Positions 18,372-29,145 of a stretch of 64,000 nucleotides of DNA are shown here, piece after piece. The DNA is from Euglena gracilis. Taxonomy: Eukaryota; Euglenida; Euglenophyceae; Euglenales. Numbering within the stretch: position 1 is the stretch's first letter; every line of letters starts with the position of its first letter. The DNA lies in contig CP154957.1 in the NCBI GenBank assembly GCA_039621445.1, positions 18,424,906 through 18,488,905 of the forward strand, in the 5' to 3' direction. The notes beneath the pieces are model-generated. The model did not search any database. It was not told where the DNA came from and saw only the letters and a program-made list of their open reading frames with translations. A program made the translations under genes and the position numbers.

Positions 18372-20860
18372 CTGAGGAAATAAATTATTCTTTTATTGGA
18401 AACAAAATGGGGCTGGAAACATACATAAGTGTAATCAAGGTCTCCCTCCAGGGGGAGGAGGTGTCTGTGTGCCATCCTAGGGAGTTCTTAATTATCTTCC
18501 GCGATTTGGGAGGAGTGGAAACTCCCATCGCAGCTGTAACAAGCACTCCACGCATGCTGCACATTGTGGTCTTCAAAGTGGTTTTGGCCTGTGTTTTTTG
18601 CCTCTGCCAAATGCAAATGGTGCTGGAGAAAACACACAGCCAGCAGCATTTGACAGACATTGGACCAAAAACCCCCAATCAACAGCAGGGTGAGGTTTTG
18701 CCACCCAGCCATCAGCATTTGACAGGGGATTTGGCAGACATTGCAGCTGGCCCCGGGAGATCCAACCCCAGCCAACAGCATTTTACAGCGGCTTTGGCGG
18801 ACATTGAGTCAACAGCCCCCAATGATCAGCAGGGTGAGATTCAGCCACCCAGCAGACAGCACAGCCACGAAACAAGCCCCCAGATGTACAACCCCAGGAG
18901 GCTGAGCCAAAGGGGAGAAATGAAAGCACGTGGGACACTGGGTCTGTCAAAGTGGGGGATGTACCCCTTACCCAGTCACATGTTTACCTGTGCATCTTCC
19001 GTTGTTTTGACCAATGCTCTATTCCTTCAACAAAAGAAGGAGATAAACCAGCACCATTTCATAGACATTAGGCCAAAAAGCAAGCAACTTGTCATCTTTC
19101 CGGCAGAAACCCACCCATATTTCCGCGCCTGCTCCCTAGCTTCTTCCGCAAACCCTGGCGAGGCGCCAAAAACATTCCAGACACCCCCCAGGGCCGCATA
19201 CCATGTTCCTGGCCCACACGGGAAGCGTCGTTCCTCTTGTCTTTTCTCCGCACGAACAAAATCCTTGGCCGTAAGCTACCACTGCCGGTCGGGCAGAGGT
19301 GACGACCTCCTGACATTGGGCGACGTGGAGGCAAACCCGGGACCAACCCCCCCGGGGGATCCCCCGACGGGAACAATGGATATCGACCTGACTTCGGACC
19401 CCACAAGAGCGGTGGGGTTCTTGCTGGCCACGACACAGGTGCCTCCTTCCGCCTTACGCCCGATGGAGGAGACCTCGACGCAGGACGCCCGGGACCTTCA
19501 ACAACTTCTGCAGACCCTTCTCAGCCGACCTCCGCCAGAAGCCGCTCTCCCTTCCACTGATTCAAGAGCCACGACCCGCGGCCCAAGCGCGCTGCAGGAC
19601 GACCTGGACATGGGGACGGATTTTATCCCAGGCATGAAATCTGGCGCCCCCTTGACTTCACCTTGCCCGGATTTGTGCCCGTCTTGGACCGAAATTTCTT
19701 TGGATTCCCGCGGGACGGTTTCGAATATCCCGAAGGGGGCCCTCCCAGCGGTCTCGGACGCGTATTCCACGATCCTGCGCGCGTTCAATGACAAGCCCAC
19801 GTGGGAGACTTTGCACGCACTTTGGGCATTCCCGAAGGCTGTGCTGGCCCCTCTAGGAAAGGGCGGCCGAGGGCACTGGGCCCGCTTGGGCCGGGTCATT
19901 CGAGGAAGGGCGGAGGCATATTTGAGGCGGACGGTGGCGGAGAGTTGGAAGGACTCCATCCGATTGCCACATTTGAGCCAAACAATCCGCACGCGGGGGC
20001 AGGTTCGCCGTGAGGAGGAAGTACAGGAGGAGGGGTTTGTTCGCAGACTTGAACACCTGGTGAGCAAGGGTGCAGTTGGCAAAGCGTGCCAATTCCTGCT
20101 GTCCGACGGCGTACAGGATAACAAAAACCCCGTTGTTCGCCAACGCTTGAAGGATCTCCACCCTTCCGAAGAGCCCCCGGGCCGAGGGCCCCCGGACAAG
20201 CGGAAAGGTGTGCCGCCGCCTTCCGATGAGGACGAGAGGAGGGACCGGCTGTCTTTGGTACGCAGGGCCGTCTTCAGCTTCGGAAAGGAGTCTGCGGCAG
20301 GCCCATCCGGACTGAAGCCGGATCACCTGAAGGACATGCTTGGCAAAGAGGCAGGAGGCCAGGCGGAGACACTGTTGGAGGGACTCTCGAATTTCGTGTA
20401 CAGGTGCATCAACGAGGGATGGCCTGCTGGCGCGGCCGAGATTCTCACATCCGCACGCCTCACAGCCCTGCGCAAGGTGAAGCCATCGACCGCTGTGGAC
20501 AGCGCGGGAAACCTCATCCCTGCCACACCGGATCCCGCACAAGAAGGCACCCGCCCCATCGCCTCAGGAGAGTGCCTAAGAAGACTCGTGGGCAAAGTCC
20601 TGATGCGCCAACCGCCCGTCCGGAAATTCACGCTGGAAGGGCTGCCGGGACAGTTCGGTGTGGGCTGTCCGGATGCATGCGGGCTCATTGGAATGGGCCT
20701 CCAACACATTGTCACCACACTACATCAAGGAGGGTCCCAGGACTGGGGAATTCTGCAACTAGACTTCTCCAACGCGTTCAACTGCATCCGAAGGGACTCC
20801 CTGTTGGAGGCATCCCGCGAACGATGTCCAGAAATGGTGACGTGGTTAGAGACCTGCTAC
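18359..20860 (+). CDS. non-LTR-type retrotransposon ORF with 2A motif and reverse transcriptase (3' truncated)
   Basis: Open until the N gap. Residues about 85-170 are imperfect repeats (QQHLTDIGP, HQHLTGDLADI, QQHFTAALADIE). Residues 316-329 are LLTLGDVEANPGP, a canonical 2A ribosome-skipping signal (break expected before Pro329, position 19343). Residues about 640 onward are reverse transcriptase: AAGPSGLKPDHLKD, TRPIASGECLRRLVGK, QFGVGCPDACG and catalytic LQLDFSNAFN (Asp802, at 20762). The second catalytic motif (YxDD) would lie beyond the gap. The true start may be inside; the part before about 19100 resembles nothing known. No endonuclease seen. Inserted antisense at the 5' side of the desaturase. 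Confidence 0.75.
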
Positions 20861-20873
20861 NNNNNNNNNNNNN
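20861..20873. other. assembly gap (13 N)
   Basis: Thirteen N. The RT frame stops making sense immediately after it, so the sequences on each side may not be contiguous. Confidence 0.99.
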
Positions 20874-20904
20874 GGTGGGTCATTGGAATAGGGGGACCTG
20901 GGTC

Positions 20905-20990
20905 CCCAAATCCTTATCCATAGTAATCTGTAGTTATCCATAGTTATCAGTAGTTATCCGTAGTAATTCATAGTTATCCGTAGTTGAAGT
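20905..20990. repeat. ATCCATAGTT-type tandem repeat
   Basis: Six to seven imperfect 11-bp units (TAGTTATCCAT, TAGTTATCCG, TAGTAATTCA) directly after the gap. Non-coding. Confidence 0.75.
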
Positions 20991-21317
20991 AAAGACTGCC
21001 ATAGCATTTTTCTTTTATGAAGAGAAAACAAAAAAAAATCAGTCAGAAATCGACCCCAACTACGGATAAGCACCAATCCCTGATTGAACTGCAATTGTTA
21101 TTCTGATGTCATCACCTAGGGCATTATATCTGAAGGAGAGGTCCAAGGTGAACCCGCAAGATAAGTTCAAGAGGCCTTTAACTGAATCCCAGAGAATCGG
21201 ATGGAAATGCAATAGTCTCCCTCCTCCTTCCGAGGTTTGCTCACATCTTTGTCTCGCAATTATAAACCCCTCTCTTCTTGGAGTGGACCACTGGCGAGCA
21301 CCAGGCTTCGGTCCCGA

Positions 21318-22014
21318 GCGAGAAATTGGTGATGGACTTTTTGGTGGTCGCTACCGACTAGTCTAGCGACTTGTCGGTAGCGACCATTGGTGGTCGGGTC
21401 GACTAGTCGGCCCGACCACCAATTTTAAGTCCACCCCCCCTTCAAAAAAGTTTTTAAGCCCCCCCCCCTCGAAAAAAAATTCATTCAAATTTGCAGGAAA
21501 ATGACTCAAAACCCACCCCAATGCCTTCCAAACCCTCCATTCGGGGGTCAATTTGCAAAAAAAATTGAGTAATATCTTCTCTTTGCACCTGTTCTGTGAA
21601 ACCATAGCCATAGCGACTTATATCTTTACCTTGCACACATCAGACTGCATTCATTACGGAGCGCGACTCGGCCACCCTTGCCTTGCACACACAAGGGGAT
21701 TTTGTTATTTTGGCCGGGGGGGGGGGGGGTCCGGGGGGGGGGGGGGGCAGGCCCCCCCCCCCCCCCCCCGGAGGAGGCCGTAGGCCGACTAAGTCAGCAC
21801 AAAGGGAGTTTGTTGGGGGCGCCTGAATCCATTGAACCCCGAATAGAAATTTGGGAAGGCATTTGGATAAAATTTGGGGGGGGGGCTTAAAAAAATTTTT
21901 AGAGGGGGGGGTGGACTTAAAATTGGTGGTCGGCCCGACCACCAATGGTCGGTAGGATTGGTCGCTAGCGACTAGTCGGCCCGACCACCAAAAAGTCCAT
22001 CGCCAATTTCCCGC
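21318..22014. mobile_element. long terminal-inverted-repeat element (697 bp)
   Basis: Left GCGAGAAATTGGTGATGG continues into ACTTTTTGGTGGTCG; the right end carries its complement. Sub-terminal palindromes (GACTAGTCGGCCCGACCACC, GGTAGCGACC) are mirrored in both arms, followed by AAGTCCACCCC/GGGGTGGACTT. The middle has a G run (21716-21747) and a C run (21751-21770). No TSD and no transposase recognised. Confidence 0.75.
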
Positions 22015-22023
22015 AATGAGCCC

Positions 22024-22458
22024 CAGGCTTCTGCTAATGTTCGCATTACCCCGAATGAGGGGGGCTGGATTCCAAATTTGGCTAGTGGAAATCCTAATGG
22101 ACCCTCCACTGTTAAATTCTGTTAAATTCTGTTGAATCCAGGTCTGCTAGCAGGGCCAGCAGCTAGTGGAAGATTTTTCCAGTGACCGGCACGAAGCGCC
22201 GAAAAAATTTTGGGACCCCCAAAACTGGCCATTTTTGGCCATTTTTGGCCATTTTGGGGATTTTTTTTGGAACAAAATCAGCCAAAAATGCACGAAAAAA
22301 CCTCATTTCCACCTCGGCACGCAGCACCAGAGGAAAAATTTTTTCCAGTCAGGGGACCCCAAGACCCCCGGGGGAGGGGGTCTAGCTGGTCCATTTTTTC
22401 CAGTGTCTGGCAAAATCGCTAGCCAGTGGACCCCCCCAGGTCCTTAATCAAAAGCCTG
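22024..22458. repeat. family 3-like element
   Basis: CAGGCTTCTGCTAATG at the left, CCTTAATCAAAAGCCTG at the right. The interior shares CTAGCAGGGC, CCAGTGACCGGCGC/CACGAAGCGCC and TCTAGCTGGTCCATTTTTT with 34220-34618. Flanking duplication unclear. Confidence 0.6.
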
Positions 22459-25400
22459 TTGAGCAGCACTGAGGCAATAGCCCACACAATTTTAAATTGA
22501 CACAGGAATCTCTGGGTCATTTTTTGGAAAGATAATTGAATTTTCTCCTCGCTCTTCTCTCCCCCAGAAAAGCTCCACATACCTCCCCCCCCATCCAGGC
22601 CACTGTGTCGTTGATGCACCCTGTGTGAATGGCACATTCTTGGGACCACACCTGGAATTTTTCAATGAAATGCTGCTGTGTTGATTCATTTTGTTGTTAA
22701 TACGCCCGCTGTGTCAATCTTGTTGAACTTTTTTTCTGGGTGTTATATGTTATATGGACGCTATATGCCCATGTGTTCTGGATGTTATATGCCCACGCGC
22801 TCTCACATCCTTTTCATGGAACTGATATGGACGAAAACTAGAAAGTTTGCTGCCAAGCTTCAAATTTATGGTCTCAAGAATCAAGTTTTGGTGCAAATCG
22901 GCCTGCTGGCTTCACTCAATGGGTCCAACTCTGAACTCTGAGGATGCAAAATTCTGGCTGGAAAAGGCTGCAGCTGATCCCCACCCTCAAAATTGGACGG
23001 AACCTGGACCTGGGTCAGTTGACCCAGATAAGGAGAAAAATAATAAAAATGGCAGGGAAATCAAAATGCTGTTAGATCAGGCTTTGTAAGGGCTTCAATT
23101 TAGGTCTCCAGACATTTTCTTTTATTTTGCTTCATAATCGAGATATTTTTGGAAAATATATTTTGACCAACAAACGGCCCAAAAAAAACACCCCAAAATG
23201 GCCGTTTTGGGCCGCAAAAGCGCACCGGAACACGGGCCAGGCATGTCGGCGGCCAAAATGGCGAACGGGGGGTGATAGAGGGTCTCCAGGTACATTTTGT
23301 ATGCCAGACACTTCCAGAGATAATGTATATTTTCACGAAATATTTTCAAAAAATCGATTTTTTGTTGACCGATTGTTGGACCCCGGAGAAATGGCAGAGT
23401 CGGAAGAGGGGGGGGCGGGCCAATCCTACCCTGTTTTAACCCCTTCGCGCGTGAATAACTCAGGCCTGGCGGGGAGTTAGGGGTCAAACAGAGGTGATTC
23501 GGAAACTAGAAATCCAGTCGCTCACAACTAAAAAAAAAAATCCGCCAGTCTCCTGGTGGCCCCGACCCGGGGGGGGGGGGTTTCGGGCCCAAAATGGGGC
23601 GCTGGCAAGTCGAAAACTGCTCATTTTCGGCTCAAAAACAGGTTTTCCGGGTCCGGGAGGCCAAAAAAAAAATCGTTTTGGGCAAAAAAATTCCGATTTT
23701 TTAGACTTTTTCGACCCGTTTTTTTTTACCCAAAGTCAATGGGTTGGCGGCCAAAAAAACGGGGCGCTAGCGGATCGAAAAACGCTCATTTTGGGCTCAC
23801 AAACAGTTTTTCCAGGTCCGGGAGGCCAAAAAACATCGTTTTGGGCAAAAAAAAATTCGACTTTTTTTGGATTTTTTGACCCTACAAAATGCCAAAGTTG
23901 GCCGAAAAATGGCCGCAACTCGGACTAGACGGGGAGTTGCGGGGAAATCAAATTATTGTTCGATAAGGCGTTCCAAGGTCTTCAATTTAGGTCTCCGGAC
24001 ATTTCTTTTGATTCCCCACCATTTTTTGAGAAATTTTAGAAAAACTTTGTTTTTTTTTTACCTGAAACAGGTCTAAAACGGCCAAGGTGCCAAGTCGCAA
24101 GCCTGCCGCACTGTTTTGGGCCGTAAGTCGGCCATATTTCGGGCCAGGCGGGGAGTTGCGGGGAAATCAAAATGCTGTTACATAGGGCATTGTAAGGGCT
24201 TCAATTCAGGTCTCCGAACGAACCTTTGATTTTGCTTCATTTCCGAGATATTTTGGAAACATCGATTTTTTGACCCCAAAAACGGCCCAAAATGGCCCCT
24301 GAAATGGGCCGGGCTACACGAAGAGTTGGGGGAAAAGTAAACCAATGGTTGGATAGGGCATTCGAAGGGCTTCATTTTTTGCTCTCCGGACATTTTCTTT
24401 CATTTTGCTTCATTGTCAAGATATTTTGGAAAAATCGATTTTTTGACCCCAAAACGGCCGCCAAAAAAAAACACCCCAAAATGCCCATTTCGGGCCACAA
24501 AAGCGCGCCAAAACACGGGCCAGGCGTGTCGGTGGCCAAAACGGCGAACGGGGGGGGGGGATGGGAAATAATGTACTTTTTCTCAAGATATTTTCGAAAA
24601 TCGATTTTTTGACCGATTTTTGGACCCCGGCAAAATGGCAGAGTCGGAAGGGGGGGGACCAATCTTACCCAGTTTGGACCCCTTCGCGCGTGAATAACTC
24701 GGGCCTGTCGGGGAGTTGGGGGTCAAATGGAGGTGATTCGGAAACGTGAAATCCAGCAGCTCGCAACTTAAAAAAAATTCCGGGAAACAGGCCGGGATCA
24801 TGGTGATAATCCGCCGGTTCCCGAGGTGGCCCAAGGGGAGGGGGGGGGGTGGGGAGGGGGGGGTTGGACCCCCCCTTTTCCCCAGGGGTAAGCTTCGCTC
24901 TTACCCATAAGGGGAAAAGAGCTCAGCGACCCCACCCTGACTCTAACCCTATTCCGCAACCCTAACCCTACCTTCTCAAGCGTGGGGGTCCGAACCCCCC
25001 CCCTCGATTAACTACTGGGCCCCGGGTGGGGGAGGAGTGGTTAAGGCTGCCTGATATTTTTTTACAAAAAATTGCACCAAAATTTGATTTGAGATCATAA
25101 ATTTGAAGCTTTGCAGCACATCTTTTTCTCCATATTTGGTCCATGAAAAGGATGTGAAAGCACAATGCACATGAACATACAACATCCAGAAAGAAAGATA
25201 CCCAATACACAGACAGTTGATCATTTTAAATTGGAGGATTTTTTGAGCTTCAGGCACACAAAGAATCTACGAAAATAAAAACGACCCTCTCTGCCTTCAA
25301 AAAGGATGGGGATCACTGAAGAAGAAAAAATGGTGAAGGAAATATCACTGCACTGTTTTACAAGGTACCTCCTCCCCCCATCCAAGGCAAAGCAAACTTT

Positions 25401-25900
25401 AGACTTTTTTGAAAACTTTAAAAACATATTGGAGCAAAATGTGATTTTCTATTTTGTTTGCAAAATTGGAGTTTGTTGTGTATTTGAGGAATTTTGTCTA
25501 TTCTCTTCAAGAGAAATGTGACATTGTGCAAATACAAACAAATGAGACAAAAATATGCAAATATGTAAATTTCAATGAAAATGTGGGACAATTTTTGCTT
25601 TTTCTGTGCAGTTCTTGACAACTTTCGCTTTTGTTTGTTTGTTTGTTGTTTGTTTAGCTCCTATAGATTATAGATTCCCTCACCTCCACCACCTCCCCAA
25701 CATCCCTGGGCATAGGGCAAATTGGGCTAAAACTGAGCCAACCCACGCTGAAATACATTGGACACTCCTTGACAAAAAAAATAGGAGAGCACCAGAAGAT
25801 GCTGCAAGTTTTTGGTTTCCTGAAAGCATGTCCCAAAAACAACATCAATGAAATGAGTGACCCTGGTTGGAGCATTAAATGAAACCAATAACCTTGGGCG
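22459..25900. other. no convincing gene; mosaic repeats
   Basis: 23040-24800 holds mosaic repeat units (see next entry). 22730-22900 and 25050-25210 are related in inverse orientation (both carry CACATCCTTTTCATGGA and AAGCTTCAAATTTATG), as arms of a larger rearranged element. 24840-24990 is G/C-run sequence with CCCTAA words, repeated in reverse at 35160-35240. 25220-25880 is moderately AT-rich with no recognised product. Confidence 0.5.
23040..24800 (+). repeat. mosaic repeat block 1
   Basis: Several units of about 200-230 bp. Each contains GGGGAAATCAAA, a TGTTAGAT..GGCATTGTAAGGGCTT stretch, TTTAGGTCTCCGGACATTT, TTTTGCTTCATT..GAGATATTTT and AAAATCGATTTTTTGACC, followed by AAAACGGCCCAAAATGGCC. 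A GAATAACTC(G/A)GGCCTG..GGTGATTCGG stretch occurs at 23450-23520 and 24690-24750. Same vocabulary at 5.5, 31.5-32.1 and 35.3-36.2 kb (the last reversed). Confidence 0.7.
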
Positions 25901-26744
25901 GAGCATCTCGCACTTTAGCTTTTTTTTGGTCGATGTGCGCATTTTCGCACATCGACCATTTTTATTTGGGCACCGGCGTTGCAAGCCAAAAAGCAAGGGG
26001 TGAGCGAGAGGCAACAGGATTGGACAAAATGCGGGCAATTTCTCATTTTGGGCACTGGCTCTCCCGCAAATTACTTGTTTTTTTTGCTGTTTTGGGGTTG
26101 AGGTCGGAATGACACAAAAACCCCCAGATTTATCCCCCCAAAGTGAAAAGGCACCAACAAGAACACCAAAATGCCAGTACCGCCTCCCCCCATTTTGGTC
26201 CGATGCGGCTCTCCTCACCGGCCCTGGCTGGCTCCCTCCGGGGGTTTTGACACACTCTTTTGTTTTTGCCGGCCTCGGACTTGTGTTTTTGTACGTTTGC
26301 CAGAGCGTGGGGCACAAGGAAGGGGGGGTTAGGGTGGGTCCAATCACACCGCCCGCCAAGAATGCAGAAAGGAAGGCGTGCCTGGGGATTTTGTGAAGGC
26401 CCGTGCAGGTGAAGAGAAATTGGTTTGAAGGGGAGGGAAGGGTCGTGAGTCCCCACCGAACTTGCAGTGGGGATGCGTCCGGCCAAATTGTATTGTGATG
26501 AAATGGGAGAGGGGATCACACAAATTTCACTGGACTTATTTATTGCAGCCATGTTTTCAACAAAGAAAGAAGGTCGATGTGCACAATTGCGCGCATCAAC
26601 CATCCAATGATTCCCCCAAAGAACGTCCATAAATGCCCAAAATTCATGATGCTGAAAGTGATGTGACAAATACCGTGGGTTTTGGGTGAGAAAGGGAGGT
26701 TGGTTTGCGCAAATGCGCACATCGACAACGTGTGCGCATTTGCG

Positions 26745-26885
26745 CAAACCGACGTCATCTCCCTTTGTGATCGGTATCCTGGCACATAAAGAGGCCTCGC
26801 TGCCTTGAGCCATTTGAAAAAAACCAACAACTGGAAGAGCTTACGACTCAGCTTTGCTCTGAAAACAGAGAGAAATGTGCTGAAA
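26745..26885 (-). other. possible exon, unidentified
   Basis: After an acceptor-like CTCTGTTTTCAG the minus strand reads AKLSRKLFQLLVFFKWLKAA and then RPLYVPGYRSQ. It looks protein-like, and the RxLFxLLVxxKW pattern is faintly like the N-terminal region of Mediator subunit 14. Too short to assign, and no partner exons were linked by phase. Confidence 0.2.
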
Positions 26886-27142
26886 AACACATGCATCAGG
26901 TACCAGGTTGGAAGAAAAATAGTGGTCGGTTTGTGCAAATGCGCATGTGGTCGGCGTTTGCACATTTTCAAACACCGACCATTTGTGTGAAGATGGACGT
27001 CGTCGGAGTTCAAAATTGACACACCATGTCGGTGTGCGCAAATGCGCACATCGACACGATAGCGATTTCAGACAGAACACATCAAACACGACCCCAAACA
27101 CCACCTGCAATGACTCCTTCGGGTGTGCAACTTACTCAGCTG

Positions 27143-27335
27143 CCAAACGCTCTCCTCAACGATGAGGCTGTTTTCAAGCCAACTCTCGTCCAGTGACAGG
27201 TCCAGGTCCATGTGGAAACCATAGATCTCCAGTATGTGGCCCGCCGCCAGGCACACGTGCAACGGCACCGCTTGGGGAAGGGGTGGCCCTCCAAAACACC
27301 CGCCACTTGCCCCCTGGCTTGCGTTTTGCTGCAAC
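27143..27335 (-). other. possible exon, unidentified
   Basis: Preceded by GACTGTTGCAG and followed by a strong donor CTGA|GTAAGTT. One frame reads HVCLAAGHILEIYGFHMDLD then LSLDESWLENSLIVEESVWQ, which looks like real protein. Product unknown; may belong with the segments at 26.8 and 27.9-28.6 kb. Confidence 0.3.
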
Positions 27336-27899
27336 AGTCACATCAGGTGATGATAGGTGGTTGCATTTAGGCATTCACAATGCCGTCATTAACCCCCCGG
27401 TCAGCAGCAGCCACCGAGGTGGCATTGTTATCCCCCACAACCGGGACTCCAGACTGCGGGGGGGGGGGGGGGGCAAGTTGTGGGTTCATGGAAACAATGT
27501 AAAGGGAGCGTCTTAAATGTGGCTGCAAAACTCATGTTTTGCAGGTAGAGAATATTTGTTTTTTACACCTGGTTGGGTTTCATGAAAGTCATGGGACTCA
27601 GCACCCTGATATTGTGCGCAGAAACTGGTATGTTGCCTGTTTTCTGAGGGAAGAAATGAGGCATCGTTGTGGCAAAAACGGAAAAATGATTCCCGGTCGA
27701 GGAAGCAGAAAGATTACACACACGTAATTTTGAAAATATGGATGTCCAGCAATCATGGGGGGTTACGTGTCATCAATTCGTCCCGCGCAACTTCCAAATT
27801 GATGGCGCGAAAAGTCGTACAGGTTGGAGATAAGACATGCAAAACCTGCCCATGGAGCAGACAAAATTTCTCCTGTCACAGAGCGTGTTCTACAGCCCA

Positions 27900-28090
27900 C
27901 TTCGCATAACCGAAATACGGAATTTCTTCATCACACAATTGTTTTAAAAGGTTTGCGCCTACAATGGTCGGTGTGCGCAAGTGCTCACGCCAACTGTTAA
28001 GGACGAAGAGCACCCATTCAAAATCCTTGCACAAACCTTTATTTCTAGATCCAAGAAAAGGCAGGTGTTGTGTTTCATGTGGTAATATAA
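27900..28090 (-). other. possible exon, unidentified
   Basis: Reads KGLCKDFEWVLFVLNSWREH, then through one of the palindromic sites, then LLKQLCDEEIPYFGYAKWAV up to TGA. Protein-like composition, but a repeat sits within it and no homolog is recognised. Confidence 0.22.
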
Positions 28091-28359
28091 AAAAACGTGG
28101 AGCATATTTCTCAAATTTCAAGTGGTTGGTGTGTGCAATGCGCACATCAACCATTTGAATATTTACACACACCAACCACATGTGTATTTTCATCGACCAT
28201 TTATTCATTTGTAGGTGGTCGGTGTGCACATTTGCGCACATCAACCATCAACAAATACATTGATGGTCGATGAGCGCAAATGCGCACACCAACCACCGAC
28301 ACAAAATACAAATGTGGTTGGTGTGTGCAAATGCGCACATCGACCCTCTCTTCATAAAT

Positions 28360-28592
28360 TTGTGTCATGTGAATGTTCCATCGGTGGACCCACATTTAGA
28401 TCTGTCGGTAGCAGCAGAGTTGCGGAAAGGTTTTTTATGCCACAATCATCGCCTAATTTGCCTTGTACATCACATTGTCCAAATGGTGGAAAGTCGGTCC
28501 CCTTCAAACAGGTATGCATCACCCGGCAGTTGCAGGCAGCATTGACGTACCGGTACCCATAGTCGTAACAGCCAGGGAGTACAACCCACCTG
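28360..28592 (-). other. possible Cys-rich exon, unidentified
   Basis: An open frame of about 75 codons after GTGAAACAG reads CYDYGYRYVNAACNCRVMHT, then CLKGTDFPPFGQCDV and GKLGDDC. The Cys spacing suggests a small disulfide or zinc-binding domain. No start codon at its beginning, so it would be an internal exon if real. Confidence 0.25.
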
Positions 28593-28930
28593 TTTCACAG
28601 ACAACAACAACAATCTGTTGTCTCCGCATCTGAAAGCTCGTTAGGACGATAGTTTGAGACCTTTGTGTTTCCTATCCTGTATCGTGAGCTGTGAACCTTG
28701 TATATTGCTGTTTAGCCAGGTACAGTCGGTGGTTCAAGGAAATTGTAAAAAAAAATGTCGATTTGCGCAATTCGGCACACTGACACAGAAAAAAGCTTAA
28801 GTGCGAGATGTGCCGCCTAAAATTACACGTGATTGGATGAAATTGATATAAAGGTTTTCTGTTGGAATCCAAAAACATTTTGTGTTTTTTTTGACGATTT
28901 GAAGAAGCATGCAAATGATCAACTCTACAT

Positions 28931-29145
28931 CCCCCCCCCCAATAGAAACACAGTTGTGTTTATAGCGGACCGGGGGTGCATTTCTATTTGGACCCTACCT
29001 GTGGTTTTTGTTGATTTCTTTCAAAAATCCCGACAAAATGGGGGGTGCGCTTGTGGTGGACCGCCACCTTTGGCAGCGGGGGGGGGGGGTGCGCTTTTAT
29101 TCTGGACCCTGCGCTTGTAGCGGCCCCACACTTCTATTGGGGGGG
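28931..29145. repeat. CCCCCCAATAGAA inverted-repeat element, copy 2
   Basis: Starts with a C run, then AATAGAAACACAG; ends CACTTCTATTGGGGGGG. Same internal order as 1261-1486 (GTGCGCTTGTGGTGGACC, GCGCTTTTATT.TGGACC). Confidence 0.65.

Larger units (their letters stand above)
25928..28785. repeat. cluster of about twelve 30-bp palindromes (GGTCGRTGTGCGCA type)
   Basis: Inverted-repeat sites with half-site GGTCGGTGTGCGCA and its complement around a short AT centre. Positions: 25928-25957, 26572-26601, 26702-26750 (double site, two perfect 20-bp arms), 26925-26980 (double), 27028-27057, 27966-27985 (half), 28124-28152, 28166-28178 (half), 28217-28246, 28265-28294, 28316-28345, 28757-28785. Spacing is irregular, about 50 bp in the 28.1-28.35 kb part. 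Absent elsewhere in the window. Confidence 0.85.

Noticed and set aside
20880-21110. Continuation of the RT ORF after the N gap
   Set aside because: No RT motif (YxDD) in any frame and the sequence is a short tandem repeat.
24840-24990. rRNA or other structured RNA from dense G/C
   Set aside because: Only homopolymer runs and repeat words; no conserved RNA motif recognised.
28124-28345. CRISPR-like array (30-bp repeats spaced about 50 bp)
   Set aside because: The repeats are palindromic over their full length and differ from one another, spacers are irregular, no cas genes are present, and the window is eukaryotic.
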